A DNA stretch of 64,000 nucleotides from Cerrena zonata (GCA_038087015.1 JASBNA010000020.1:62001-126000), one strand, 5' to 3'. Positions 32,994 to 46,988 are shown, numbered from the stretch's first letter. A program made the numbers and translations. The notes: generated by a model not told the origin, from the letters alone.

Positions 32994-34230
32994 ATGTCTT
33001 CAAGTCTTGATGCATCGCAACGACTGCCAACACAGATTGAAAGCTATCTGGTGGTTTCTACGGCGACAGTGCGTTACTCTTCATGTCCCTTAGCTTTGAT
33101 ACTAAACACGCATAGGTATGGTTATGGGATCTATTACTTGCCTCGGATGAAGAGATACAGACATTCTCTGGACGACATTTCAGCCTTTATGATTTCGCAT
33201 ATTTCACGGCTCGGTAAAACACAGTTTCATCACTTCGTGAGGGGGATTGAGATAGTTATAATACAGGGTAGCAACTGGAGGATTCCTGTTATGTCCAATT
33301 GGATCCCTTGGTACGTCTCTCATCAAATTGTGAGAACTACTATTACTAACCCCTGTGGCTTATAGGTTTTGAGGAGAATTCCTGTTTGCATATGCTGCTC
33401 GCGGTCGAATGGTTTGAGGCTTTCGCATTGATTTCCAACTCCTCTTTGTTTCTCTTCCGCCTCTTGGCCGTATTCAATAATTCGTGGAAGATGAAGGCAG
33501 CATTCAGTTTCCTATGGATGTCCAGTTTCATGGCATTGGTGACCCCAGCAAGCATTTCATTCATCCGCATAGTACCGAAATGTGAATTTTCAGAAGTCAC
33601 CCCTGTAGCGTTGATTTGCTTCATAGTCGTAACGGGTTTCGACACCCTTGTATTTGTGGCCGTATCCATCCAAATCCTCCGGTTTAATCGGGAATTCATC
33701 GAAAGGACATCCTTGCTATCACTCATCTTCGGGAAAGGATTGGGTCATGTTTCAAAGGTTGTCTTACGAAGTGAGCAGGCTTATTATCTGTTTGTCTCTT
33801 TCGCTCCTCCTACATAAAGTCTATCTTAACGGCTGATGAGCATATCTTTAGCACAACAGTATGTGCAAATATACTTGCTCTGGTTGCCCTACTATCGTCC
33901 AAGGAGCTGTTCTCTCCTGTTCTCAGGACAGCGTTCACACTTGCGAGTATGGCTCTACAAAATATCATGGGATGCAAAACATTTCGCTTGCTAAGAATCA
34001 GAGTTCTTCAATATGACGTTTCTACACAAGCCGAGTCATCTGTCCAATTTGCGACACAAAATACGACGGGTTCTCTCTCCTCTCCGACTACTGCAGAAGT
34101 AGATGGTGATGGTGGTAATAATCCCGGTACTGTGGGCTTCACACTGCCTGTGCGTATATATCCTGCATCTTTACATTACACTACATTATTGATTCTCGCC
34201 AGATTAACATATGTGTATAAGCGGTCATAG
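32994..34230 (+). CDS. Multi-pass membrane protein, tandem copy 2
   Basis: Paralogue of the preceding gene. Exons 32994-33068, 33116-33213, 33267-33310, 33366-33789 and 33852 to the end; the first four lengths (75, 98, 44, 424) equal those of copy 1. Shared blocks are WDLLLASDEEIQTFSGR, ATGGFLLCP, VEWFEAFALISNSSLFLFR, GFDTLVFVAVSI and NIMGCKTFRLLR. Reading through the last exon gives 339 aa. A possible last intron (donor GTGCGT after VGFTLP) would give a shorter tail ending INICV at 34224. The tail is rich in Ser/Thr/Gly. Ligand and role are unknown. Confidence 0.72.
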
Positions 34231-34507
34231 GAGGAGGTTTATTGTGTAGTGTTATTTATTGTACGTGCGATTATTGGACAACGTTGTAGCGTAACTACAT
34301 TAGTTTACTGGTTAAATCGGCCTCTCCCAATAATGGATCAAACTCTCGTGTTCTGACAGTGCATCCTCCGAATGATAGTAGATGTCGTACATCGAATTTG
34401 TTTCATAGCATCCGTATATTTTCACAAAATCACCGTAATAGTACAAACTCAATTGTACAACTTGCGAGTAGACAACCGCACATCGTTATGGATTGATGAT
34501 ACGGATT

Positions 34508-36760
34508 TTACAATCCATATGCTGTCTTGATCAGATCTGCAGCACGCTCGGCGATGATATACACAGCAGCTTGAATGTGGCATTCGGGAATAACAGGCTG
34601 TCAGACAAAATGTTTTCAGCACCCCAATCCTTCCTAGAAACCTGAACAGGAAACATACGAAAATAGAGGCATCGACGACCCTGAGACCCTTTGTACCCTT
34701 GACCTTTAGCTCAGGATCAACAACACCCCATTTGGCGTTAACGGGAGACATGCGTGCCGTGCCTGCTGGATGGTTCACAGTGACGGCCGTCTTACGAGCA
34801 AGGTCGGCCTTATCGGCATCCGTCTTGGCATTAGCCAGCTCTCCAAAAACGACAGGCTTGAAGTCTTTCTGCCAGGGTTCGGCAGCGAGGAATGTCTGAG
34901 CATCATTCATTGCCTGAACCATAGCCTGAACATCGAAGTTCGTAGTGAGGATTGCAGGGTTGATCGAAGGGTGCGCGAAGGGATCATTGGAAGCTAGAGT
35001 AACAGAACCACCTATGAAGGGTAAAGATTAAGGTTTTACTATCGATTTTGAGGGTTGCTATGCAGCTCACGAGAAGTGGGTGATGCAACGATCGACAGAA
35101 CGGTGACATAATTTCCACTTGTTGGCGGTGGGGTTTCTCCAAATTGTGCAAAGCCGTTCTACGAGGTTTCAATCCGACATGACGTATGGTAGAGGCGACA
35201 ATAATACAGAAGACTTACAATGAATATCAACTCTGTATGAGCTGACTTGGGTCCAGAAGAGGGATCGGAAATACCATCGAAGGCAGAAGAGTCCGGGGGC
35301 AACCTTTGATAACTTTGAGTATTACCCGGACTATCAACAAACAAACCCTGACGACTGCTTTGCCACTGTCCCATGTTGGCACCTAGTACACTCCCGTCCC
35401 TCAGAACGTTGTCCCAAGTCCCTTCGGATGAGACCTTGAAGTAATTTGCTACAAGGGGGTGATCGGCGAGATGGGCACCGACGTCAGGAAGATCGAGGAC
35501 AGGGGTAATATTCAATGAACGGAGAGCGGAGGCATCACCAATGCCAGATAGTTGCAGGATTTGAGGTGTTCCGATGACACCTGCACTCAGGATGACCTCT
35601 TTTGAGGCTGACACTTGTGTACGTTCGGACTCTGCAACGGATATGTTAGTGGGAGGTAGACACCGGCAGGGCAAGGACATACTGTTATTTGGTGTACCGA
35701 GTTCCACAGTAGTGAAAATAGGGCCCGAGTTTGCAGAAACGGAGTGGATGAGCCGTGTAATATGGGTGTTGAGAAGGATATGTAAATTGGGGCGAGAAGC
35801 GGCTGGCTGCAAATATGCCGTGTTTGAGTCACTGCGAACACCATTCCCAATGGTAGATTGCATGAAGCCTACAAATGTGTACAATTTAGTGAACAAATAC
35901 AATCGAGGCTTACGTTTTAACTCACCGACACCAGTACAATCACCAGAGTTAAAGTCAGAATTATACTTGAAACGTCCGCCCAACTGCTTGCTAGATTGCA
36001 CGACCAGGTCATCTATGGGAAGGATATGTCCAGGTACGCTAACCTCGAGAGGACCGTCACCATGAACCAAGGGGTCAACTTCTCCATTAGTGTCGCGACC
36101 ATCCGCAGGAGCTACGAGGCGAGAATTCTGCACGTATGATCAGTATCATATCTAAGATCCAGCGAGCCAAATACATACCTTCAAGTAATACCTCTGGATC
36201 TTGCTCCAGGACCAACTCTGGTCATCTGTAAGTTTGGCCCAATGATCCCAAATATCATCGGAGCCACGATTATAGGTGAGCAAATCTATCCGATCGGCCC
36301 TCAGCGCTGCATTAGTACGTGGTGGCGAACGCTCACTTACTGATAGCACTACTCCCCCCTAAAGCTCGGCCTCTGGCACAAGGGATGACACGCCCGTTAA
36401 GACCAGCCTGAGGAACTGTCTTATATTTCCAGTCAATCTCAGAGCCCGACAACGTAACACTCAGGAAAGGAACCTGAACAGGCAAGTTATCGTTAGTGCT
36501 GCCGTGGTCAGGAAAGGTTAGACAGATGTCGGAGATAACGACATTTCAACCATAGCTTACTCTGCTCCTGCCTCAATAATAAGGACAGAAATGTCAGAAT
36601 TCTCGGAAAGACGATTTGCCAGAACATTGCCGGCAGTTCCTCCTATAAGTCAAATATTAGACAACTCAAACCGAACTTGTTGTAATGGTTCTATACCTCC
36701 GATAATTATGAAGTCGTACTGTCTCTGGGGCAACTGTTCCTCCGCGGTATAGATTGGCAT
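34508..36760 (-). CDS. GMC oxidoreductase, aryl-alcohol-oxidase-like (AA3 type)
   Basis: Flavoprotein of the glucose-methanol-choline family; such enzymes oxidise alcohols and produce H2O2 in wood- and litter-decay fungi. The FAD motif IIIGGGTAGNVLANRL is split by intron 1. VLIIEAGA and ARGRALGGSSAIN follow, then TYNRGSDDIWDHW, GFMQSTIGNGVR, the second GMC signature (AGVIGTPQILQLSGIGD) and DLPDVGAHLADHP. The C-terminus has VNHPAGTARM and VVDASIFPVIPECHIQ, giving the two active-site histidines, then YIIAERAADLIK. The stop is at 34508-34510. At least nine introns are present. The ATG at 36760 lacks a signal peptide; an upstream exon encoding a hydrophobic leader (near 36844) could exist but I could not join it in frame. 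Confidence 0.88.
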
Positions 36761-38169
36761 CACTAAGGAAGGGTCGTTTGGTGAAGTTAAAGTCCCAATT
36801 TGCTATAAGAAACTAAGAGCAGAGTGTAAAGGAAATGATGAGAAGCAATGTTCATTTTATGGTGCAAAACTGGGCGGACCGTCACCATATTGTTCTTTCT
36901 TCTATTCCTCACCATGCATCTAGAGATATTGACCCTAGATCGACAAGATAACAACTGATGGGAGGGTTGGTCATCACGGGTCGGTGTTAAGCTGACTATA
37001 GCTACTGCTACTGACTACTAGTAGCGAGTACAGAGCTAAGTACTGTCCCACGTTGCAAATATCATACATGCCTATTCTTAGATCCAGAACTGGGAGAACT
37101 TCCTGAAGAAATCGAAGCTGATAGTTTTGATTGTAACATCGTGCGTATCACGGCGGAGCACTCAGCTCTTATTATTTCCTACTCTCTGTCTTCACGAAAG
37201 TTCACGCTGTTGTTAGGGCATTACATCATCCCCCTACTTTCGCTCTGATCTCGGTAGAATCGACGCTGGAACGTTATTGTAACCAAGGTCCTTCGAGGGG
37301 TCGAGACCTGACGCGTCAGAAAAACGCAGAACTCCTGATTCTCCACTCAAAATGCATACCGTAATATTGCAACTGAGTAGGGAGGGATACGGTACCTTAC
37401 GTGACTTTAGTGTCTGTGTTATGTCTTCGACTTCATTACCACCAAGATGAACAAAAGCGGGTGCAATACTGATACACTTTCGGCATTTTACAATTTTTAC
37501 TTATGTCGTCGATGCAACGCTGACGGCATCAAGTATACAATTCGATGAACGAGACTCGATCAACTCGAGATCCCCACCGCTTCTTCAGCCTCCTAAAAAT
37601 ACTGACTATAAGTTGTTTCAGACATCCCCGCTTTTAGGGAACTCCCACAGCGGATGTGAGGATAAGGTGAGTATATGGATTAGCACTTCCTAGGACGAGT
37701 AACCTCAGTAACTTACTTAAAAATCTAACGGCTCGTCATCCTTACATGGCGACTGTGCTGCTAAGTCTATTTACTCCTGTTCGACGCGGCTGATTCCATA
37801 CGAGAACGGAAGGTTTAAGTGTTACAACCTAAACACGACGAGCCCTTAGAAGGGGTTCTTAAGATGACGGTTTTCTAAGTCAGTGTATTTAGGCTTCTTC
37901 ATTCAAACTCTTTTTCAAACCCATGTGACGAATTCATACATATACTTTCTTGTTTTCTATTTTTTTCTGTGCAATGACCTGTATTTCAGCACGGGTTCAT
38001 TATCTTCAATCACTCCACTCGCATATACCATGAAACTTTTGAGAAACACGTCAGGTTGTTAGCTTAGTGCAGATAGCTGTTAGAGGTGTGAAAGGAGAAA
38101 ACACATGTACAAAGCATATGCATAAATCGATTATGGATCCATGCAGAACTGTTATCACGAAAAAAAGGA
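36761..38169. other. Intergenic region, about 1.4 kb
   Basis: Upstream DNA of the GMC gene and 3' flank of the RING gene, both on the minus strand. No additional gene is seen. Confidence 0.4.
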
Positions 38170-41100
38170 CTATAATTGCGCGCGGCACATAGGACAAGTG
38201 CGGTTCTGAGCGAGCCAGCGTCTCAGACATCTGTCATGAAATCTATGGGATCCAAAAGTTAGCAAAACTAGTTACGAATTTGGGAAGTAAACTGACGCAT
38301 GTTGACACATAGGTAATAATCCGGCCTCCTGTTTCTCCCTGAATTGAGAAAGACAAATCCCGCATTTATCGACGGCAGCGCCGAGAAGAACTAGCTTGAG
38401 CTTCACGCGACCTTCTTTTGTAACACGACGACGTGCTATTTCAATTTGTCCAATCATTGGTTCAGACGAAGGATCGGTAGAAGCAGAATGTCGAGAAGGG
38501 CGTGCCGGTCCTACAAATTCGGAGAGAAGAAGATAGTCCTGAATAATAAATGAGCGAATAGACTTGAAAGATCTTGAAGCCTGTTATTGTTCTACCTCAT
38601 AGTTACGACCATCAAGGCTCCCTTCTTCCAATCTTGACGCCAAAATGTCAAGGTCGGTAAGCTGCGAATACTCGGAGGGAATCGAAGCCTGCAGGGTAGG
38701 CGATGTCCTTTGTGGTGTCGAAGGAGTCAATAACGGTGAAGGGACTCTCGGCCCGTATGGGCCACCAAGGGCATGGGGTGAATTACCGGGGGTGGAACTG
38801 GGCGAAAGCATTATGGGTCGTCCAAATGGCGAAGACTCAGCTGGGGGAAGTGGGAGTGGCCGACCAGGGTAATGCCTCGTTGGGGTCGTTGGAGTTCTTG
38901 GCGGTGTGAATGAAGGGGAGGCAGAAATGGACCCAGCCGTAGAGAAGGGCGAAGTAGATAGAGGGAGGTAAGCAGGCGAGCGATTAGGTGTAGATGTCAG
39001 CGAAGATGTAGGAATATATGGTGTCATTTCTTCATCGTGACCCGCCTCTGATTCAGAATCAGACGAAACCTGAAGTTGGGGCAATGAATCTGGGTATTCA
39101 TCTTCATAGACAGAAGTGGGAGTGACTGTTATGGGAGCAAGCTGGCGAATGTGGCGTATTCTCGAAGTTGGGGGAGGGTTAGTTGGCGCAATTGTTGGAG
39201 TACGAATGCAAGGTGCGGGTGTTACGACCGGCGTAGACGGGATAGATGCAGAAGATAAGGCTACACGTCTTGACAATGGCGATGATGATGCTGATGATAC
39301 AGATGACACTGAAGTAGCAGTGGGTACAATGAGTTGTCGCGACCGAGTGAGATGCGGAGAGGGAGGAGGAAGGAATTGAGATTTGGATGGCGATATATGA
39401 CGGGTAGCTATGTTTGAGGACGCTGTAGCAAGGTCTCGTGAAGAATGCATCAGAGTGTCGAGAGCTGAGTTTGCAGTAGTCTGAGCAGGATGTAGATTAG
39501 ATGATGACAAAAAAGAATTCGTATGGGGTCTTTCAAATGGAGAAGCAGGGGTAATGATTCTCTCGATCGAAGGCCTGGTAGAAGCCGGAGGTAGGGGTGG
39601 AGGTGGTGGTGGCTTATGTGACAAGGCAGGCGAGGTGGGTTCGTGAATATCTATCTCCGTCCTCATTGGAGGGTCTACAGATGGGGTTTTCCAAACGATT
39701 CTCGAATTCTGTCCAAAGGACGGTTTCAACTTGCGTGGTGGGATAGGGGGAGGAGGCCGTCTCGATTTCCTCTCCTCGGCAAGCGGATTTTGTCCTTTGA
39801 TCGAGCTGATACTTGGACCAGTTTCGCTGTGCGCAGAGACCGATTGATCAGAAGACCCGCTAGGAGAGTCAGGAGTCAGAAGTGTAACTTTTGAAGAATT
39901 CTGAGCAAAACTCGGAAACGAAGATGCTGGTGAAGGAGAAATCGGCGAGGTTGGATGTCTAACTGGCCTATTCAGAAAGGCTGTTGTCGAGAGGTGAGGA
40001 TGTAGATGCCGAATATTGAATTTAGGCGGTGACGATTCTGGCATGGTTTCCTTATCCTTCCCCCTTTTCCTGTCCTTTTCCTTGTTCTTCCCTTTGTTCT
40101 TGTTGGTAGGTGACAGGTCCGCCTCCTCAGGTTCAGGTAAGCACCCTCTATCCACAACTTCCCAAGTTCCTAAATCGTCTTCAGTGCCTGTACCAGAATC
40201 GGAAGGTGGAGATGCCTCTCTGTCTTTCGTCTTGAGAGGGAAGAATTTTCGGAAAACAACACTTTCCTTCTTTTTCACGGCTTGTCCCAAACCAAGTGGA
40301 GATTTCTTCGTCGGCGAGATGGATAAACTGCTTTGGAGAGTGATCGTACTCTCCCAAGGTTTAGGACTCGTCGCTTGAGGACTCGTTGGAGTAGAAACCG
40401 AAGTAGTAGGTAGATGGAACTTGGATGGTGTGAATAAGCGTTGGAGAAGAGGATGTACGCCTTTCGGCGAACTCGGAATGGGGACAGGAACCCAAGCATC
40501 AGCAGCGGGCTCAGGACCTCCGCCATCATCATCGTCGTCGTCGTCATTTGTGAATATACTTTCAGATAATGGACTCTGAGCTCGAGGAGACTCCTCGTGC
40601 CGGAGGGTGGCGCATCGGGAACATAGGGAATGCTCATGTAATTCTTCATCCCCGTGGATATCGTTATTTGGTCCCAGATCTGAGGAGGGATGTGGTAGAC
40701 TCCTAACACCGGTTTGGGGAGTATTGGTAGCGGTAGGAATATTGTTCGTATCAGCTTGAGCTAGTTGTAGTCTTTCGAACTCTCTTACAACCCTTCTTTC
40801 CAGAGGCAATCCCCCCTCCAAATCCGCTACCCACGAAGACTCTCCCTCGAGAAGTTCCATGCTAATTCGAGAGTCAACATCCTCAGACAGGTGATGAAGA
40901 TTACGTGAAGGTAGACATGGACGTGTTTCAGGATGGCCATTGTGTGACGTAGGTATTGCAGGTTGCTCTTGAAGTCGGGAAAGTGGTGAACGAGAAGATG
41001 GGCTCTGGGGTGCCGGAGTCGTCCCCCGACGGCGGAGTGGTGTCAGTGGGGACGAAAGAACTCGTTCTCGTGCTCGAAGATGGTCCGACACATGAATCTG

Positions 41101-41885
41101 CCGGAGATCTGAAAATGAATGAGCAGGTGCGACGGTCAGGGAGCCTTGCAAGCGCCTCGATGCTACAGAGCTCGATGTAGGTGGCACTGAGTTAGGAGAT
41201 GCTGGGGAAGGTGATGGTACCAAGGGGTCTGAAAGGGGTTCAGTGACATCAGGAACTTCGTCACTATGCGGATAGCCGTGTGTTGAAGCGTTCGTTTGCA
41301 GATCACTATCCAGATCCTGCCGTTCAAATGACGACTCAACACTATCTCCTGTGGTAGAGGGTTCATCCTCTGTATTCGAATGATCGATTGGTGGAGGTGG
41401 TACTTCAACTTGGAAGGAGGAATTCAGTACAGTGTTACTTGGAGGTCGGTATATGGGTGTTGCGATAGCCTCTTCGAACGTCGGTGGGGGTTCGTCTGGA
41501 ATCTCTGGATCTATGAAACGAATGTTCAGGGTACCTCTCGGTAAACTGAGAGTTGTAACATACCTCTAGGTAATCGTGTGGATAAATTAGGTCTCTGCAA
41601 ACGACCTGACACGGTATGTGTCCGCCTCGAAGGAGCCGGGGCAGCGGTATTGAAACGAGGCTCAGGGTTTTCGCGCCGCCTTTCAGACCTAGCTGGCTTT
41701 GGCTTCATCTTGCGGATACGACCAGCGTTCTGAGGCGGGATCAGAGTCAACTGTCCATGATGTGTGGTGACATGAGTCAGGTAGAGCCTGTTAGGATTCG
41801 AGTCTGTTCTGCCTTGTGGACCGGAGGAGGATAAGTTATCGGGAGGAGGAACCATGGTGAATGGCGGTATGGATGCAGCTTTCAT
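38170..41885 (-). CDS. Large disordered protein with C-terminal RING-H2 finger, likely E3 ubiquitin ligase
   Basis: Exons 41885-41564, 41534-38596, 38538-38297 and 38242-38170 give about 1191 aa. Over 1000 residues are Ser/Pro/Thr-rich and apparently disordered, with polyproline runs (PPPPPPLPPAS) and acidic or basic stretches. The C-terminus has the RING-H2 pattern: CGIC, LPMC, QH, FH, RC, then TCPMC, split by the last intron between QHA and FHDRC. The protein ends three residues after the finger. No transmembrane segment is evident. The gap between exons 1 and 2 is only 29 nt (41535-41563), flanked by AGAGGTA repeats. It may be an ultra-short intron or a frame-disrupting insertion. The start could also be the ATG at 41855. 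Targets are unknown. Confidence 0.8.
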
Positions 41886-42632
41886 GCATACTCGTTCAGA
41901 ACTCACCTTCTCCTCTCATGGAGGCAGCTGGGCGGAAGCAATGCGGAAGCCTTGAAAGAGGCGACCTCGAGGCGTCCACGACTCCACGTGAGTGAAATTA
42001 TGTGGTAAAAGTCAAATTTGAAGCGAGATTTTGGTTTTCGATAGTGAGTAACTGTTACGATAATTCATAGTAAGCGAACGCTGAATATGTTTCTATCTCG
42101 GAGAATAATAATAGGCCCAAGAGGTTACACTCTGCAAGAAATCACGCTTACGATGACGTTCAAGCTGATCCTAAATAATTCCAACCCCTGTTGAACAGTC
42201 ACTTTGCGAATAAGGTTCTACTCACCCTATGTAAGATGATAGTTCATCAGAAGAGTGGATCCCATACTTCAGTTCTAGGATTGGTTACTTGAAAGCTGGA
42301 AGTTTGAGTATAGGCCGGAGTAAACTTTTGATATAACTTCTGCGTCTAAATCAAGACTAAGTACTTGCTATTCAAATATTCATAGTTTTCAGGTAACCAT
42401 CCTTCCCACATGTGTAGTTTTTTAACCAAGGTGTCAATCTTATTCAAATCCTTCGATAGGGGTTCTCAAATTGCCTGTTGTAAGTCATTTCAATTTCGAA
42501 TATACTGTATGTTGTCTTTTATTTTGTCACGTGATCGCTCTCCTGCACGTGCAGGACGCGTTCACTTTGTCTCTCTAATCATTACCACCACCTACGCGAA
42601 GGAAATTGCGCGAATAACAAGTGTCGATAGCG
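41886..42632. other. Divergent promoter region between the RING gene and condensin
   Basis: About 750 bp separate two divergent start codons. It includes CACGTGATCG near 42529 and GCACGTGCAG near 42547, two E-box-like CACGTG/ACGTGC words. No gene is seen. Confidence 0.4.
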
Positions 42633-45600
42633 ATGCCTGCACGGACGGTGCTTTCTCTTGATAACTTACCGCAAGCACTAGGCAAAATATTCGACCAGGC
42701 TCAAAACACAACCGCAAATCACCAAAAGAACTTTGTCGCTCTCAATAAACTTCATACCGAAGTTGCGTCTCAACATGGATCTGCAGGAGAACGCGCCTTT
42801 GAGCAAGCATTCTTAAACATGCTTGGGCATGTTCTCCCTGTCAAGAAAGGCAACTCTGTCGCAGACAGAATAATGCGGTTTATTGGGGGATACACGAAAT
42901 TCATGAATGAGAAAGGTACGCGTTTTAATGTCCGGTGCATTTATGTCTATTGATCCTAAGTAGCGATCGAGGAGTCCAACAAGAGGGGTGATGACGACGA
43001 CGAAGATGGATTCGACAGTACGGCTGCTCGATTTATCGCCCGTACTCTCCGTTTCCTATTCAAGGGAAGTGTTGCAAAGGACAAGGTAGTTCGCTACCGT
43101 GTAATGCAATGCGTTGCGGAGATGATTTCCCATCTCGGTGAAATCGAGTGAGTATATTGTCTACCATCTTGCTTCACATATTCTGAACGATGTTGTTTTT
43201 CAGTGAAGATCTGTACAAACTGCTCCGTGAAACTCTGATTGTCCGAGTGAAAGACAAAGAGGTCCCGATTCGCGTACAAGCAACTATCGCGCTGTCCCGT
43301 ATTTGCGGTGCTGATGAAGAAGACGAGAAACCTACTATCATCGACATACTAGAAGAAACCGTTCAATACGACCCTTCTGCGTGCGTCTTTCACTTCATTA
43401 ATCCAGCTCACCCTATTCTGACATAACTCTATAGTGAAGTGCGTCGCGCAGCCCTACTACACCTGCCTCTCGGTCCCCTCACATACCCCACTATCCTCAG
43501 CCGAATGCGTGATGTCGACCCTGGCGTCCGCAAGGTAGTCTACGCCTCTGTGCTCAACCCGGACAAAGCTGTCACCAACGAAGACATGATCGACGTGACT
43601 CATCCTCGTGCTATGAAGATTTCAGACAGAGAACGTATCATCCGCAACGGACTGGGTGATCGAGAACCAGCTGTGAGGGCGGCGGCTGCGAATTTGATCT
43701 CTGGGTGGGTAGATGTTGTGCAGATGGGGACAGTGAAGACCGAGAGAGAGGAAGCGGATATTGTTGCTTTTCTGCGACTGTTCGATTTAGTGCATGAGGG
43801 CACAGTTGCGCAGGATGCGTTGCTGAGTATCTTCAAGACGCGTGTTGACATTCTTGACTCTCTTACATTCGGAGGTAGGTCTTCCCCGGAGTAGTATAAT
43901 ACAATCGCTAATAAAGAGCATTAGACGACTATTGGACGGATCTCAACCCTGAGAAGGCATTCCTAGCTCGAATATTTGTCGACCACTGTGTTGCCACCAA
44001 AGACGCCGTCCGTCTTGAAGCAGCGCTCCCTGTCGTGACATTGTTGGCTTTCAAGATCCAGGAAGCCTATAACGATCTCAACGCCTTCCTTGCCGACCAA
44101 AGTATGGATGACTTCTTGAAGGACGGTATCCAAGACGACGAAGAAGACGAGAGGAAACAGATGGTGGAAGAAGAGAGGACGGACCGGGAGTTTGTCATTG
44201 GGGAAATGTTGAAGCTTGCGGTCAATTTGGACTACGCGGATGAGATTGGGAGGAGGAAGATGTTCCAGCTTGTTAGTAAGTACTTCAATTTAAGTTACCA
44301 AATGTCGTTCTTTGATTCACTTTTTTCTTCTTCGCAGAGGACATGATCTCGGAAGAAGATCTACCTGATTCATTAGTTGCCCAATGTCTGGACGTCCTAC
44401 GTCAGCTATCATCAAGTGAACGCGACCTTATTCGAGTTGTGGTCGAAGTCATCCACGATTTACGTGACCGTACTGATGAGGAAGAGCAAGCGGTAAATTC
44501 ATTTATTCCTTTCGACATGGTTGCCACACTAAACACTTTGGTTGCAGGAAGCTAGTCGTGCCGACGATGAGACCACCTTTGGGGAGACGCCAGCTACAGT
44601 GAAGACCATTCGCCCCGCGCCCAAACCCACCGAGGAAATGACAGAGGAAGAGAGGGCCAGGGCCGATGCGGTGGACCTGAGGTGTCTCAGTCTTTGTATT
44701 GGTATGCTTGAACGCGTGAACGGGGTGCGTGTCTGCCCCTGTTACATTTTATTTTTTCGTAGTCTCACAGATCCCATAGACCTTCGAAGAGAACTCCACT
44801 CTAGAAGGTATACTCGGGGAATTAATTATTCCAGCAGTAAAGAGAAAAGAAGCCAATCTGAGGGAGAAAGGTCTCATTAGCTTAGGCCTTTGCTGCCTCA
44901 TCGCTCGGGTATGTGTTCTTGTGTACAGCGTCGTAAATATTAACTCATCTCTTTACGCAGAGAATGGCTCTCAATTCGTTCCAACTCTTCCTAAACCAGC
45001 TTCAATCCCCGCAACTCGCTGATAAGCACAAGGTACCAGTGCTGAAGATCGTCTTTGACATTCTCATGGTACATGAAGGTCACTTCTTAGGTCCCACTAG
45101 TCCTAATGTGAACTATACTCTCTCCCATGTTGCGAGCCGAGGCTGATTTGTTTATTTATCTTTTAGGGAGAGAAGATTATCGAGTTCCTCATGCACGTCT
45201 TTGAGAACTCTGAGACCCCTGAAATGCATGCTTTGATGGTTACCGGTCTGACCAAATTGATGCTTTCTGGCATGATCAATGACGATAGAGTGAGTAGATT
45301 AACGTCTAATTCGTCTTTCGACATGCTGACCCTCTATATAGGTTCTTCATAGTCTTGTTATTGCCTACATTGCACCCGAAACGATCCAAAATCAAGAACT
45401 TCGACAATGCTTATCATACTTCCTCCCTGTTTATTCATACTCGTCCGCCGCCAATCAGAGACGGATGCAAAACGTGAGTTCGAGGAAGTATATTCCCAAG
45501 TTGACATTATCGCTGAAGGACATTTATTTTAATTAGGTCTTCTTGTCAGTCTTCACCGAGCTTTGCAACCTTCATAAGAAACTCGAAGAAGATGGTGAAG

Positions 45601-46988
45601 AATTGGACGATGACGTCGAAGTTGTCTCTCCTGGACAAGTCGGGATGATGATCGTCGACTGGGCAGATCCTCAGAAGGCTTCGTACGTCACCCTCGTTTA
45701 CAATGCGTGCTTCTCAGTGTTTATTGAGACAATACAGAGCGGTTGCAAAGGGCATCCCAGGACATGCCGTGGATGACTCGATTCACATCGACCTCGCCTC
45801 CGTTATCGTTAAAGAGCTATTCAACGACGAGATGCGCAGTACGTCATTTATTCGTAGTATCTTTGACGTTCAACTTAGACCTTCCGCGCAGAGGAAGACA
45901 GGAAAGCATTGTGCCTAATGCTTGGGAAGTTGTACATCCCCGAGACGATTGATGACGACAAGATCCGAACACTCAAGTTACTCATGCACAACATCCGTGC
46001 TGTAAATATTCCATCGTATTCCTCTACTCAATTTCTGTACTAAGTCTGATACCTCTAGCGTCGCCCTTTGCGAGACGCCGCCTCGAAGAATGCTTTTGCG
46101 AAGTTCGAAGCAGCGATATCTAAGAAATTCGAGAAGCAACTGGAAGACTTTAACGAAGAAGAGTATCGCAATCTCGAACATCTGCATGAGATGTTCGAGT
46201 TCTTGGACGATATCATTCCTGACATCGATGACGTTGACGAAATAGTGGAAGCACCAAAGAGGAAGGCAGGCCGTAAACGGCGATCAGAAAGCGTTGTCAC
46301 CGATGCAACATCACAAAGTGCGACTTCTGACGAGGATCGATCGAGAACGCCTTTCTCTACTACGTCTTCTGTCGTTTCTCGAGCTTCACGGACAAAATCC
46401 GGAAAGAGCAAAGCCAAGTATGTATCTTCCTGATGTTGACGCTTGATATACGACTAAATTTGAATCCTTTCAATAGACGAAGACGTGTTTCAAAGTCTGA
46501 TGACGATGACAACGAGGACACCGAGACTGAACGTGGAGATACACCTCCTACAGTAAAACCTCCGACAAGGGTCATGCCTAGACGATCGGCGTAAGTATCT
46601 CCTACATGCTATGAAAGTTGATCTGTGCTGATTCACATTTACAGCGCAACCAATGCTAGGGCTGCGGTCTCCAAGGTTGTTAGTGTGAATGGCGGGTCAT
46701 CTGATGAGGAGGACGATGAAGATGACGATGAAGATGACGATGAAGACGTTGAACAGACCCCTTCACGTAAACCACCGGCAAGGTAAAACACAGTTGCGGA
46801 TTGCTTTCATTGAGATCTTCACTAATAACTTTTTTAGTGTGAAAGCTGTCGAAAAGGCTATGAAATCTACACGATTAGAAGAAGTAGACGAAGAGGAAGA
46901 GGAAGAAATTGGGCATGATTCCATCATGGATACCACCATGGAGGTGGGAGTTGACGATGACGATGACGAGGTTGACGATTTACTCTAG
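42633..46988 (+). CDS. YCG1: Condensin complex subunit 3 (CAP-G / Ycg1 / Cnd3)
   Basis: HEAT-repeat subunit of condensin, which compacts mitotic chromosomes. It starts MPARTVLSLDNLPQALGKIF. Early blocks AFLNMLGHVLPVKKGNSVAD, RFIGGYTKFMNE and FLFKGSVAKDKVVRYRVMQC are typical of CAP-G. They are followed by HEAT units (KEVPIRVQATIALSRICG; VRRAALLHLPL) and a central FGETPATVKTI linker. The C-terminal third is acidic and basic (RKAGRKRRSES, EDDEDDDEDDDED) with several RRS motifs, and ends DDDDDEVDDLL at TAG 46986-46988. More than ten short introns interrupt it (for example 42915 to about 42962, 43150 to about 43202, 43382-43434). Some exon edges are approximate. It lies among dispensable-looking genes but is an essential cell-cycle gene. 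Confidence 0.92.
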
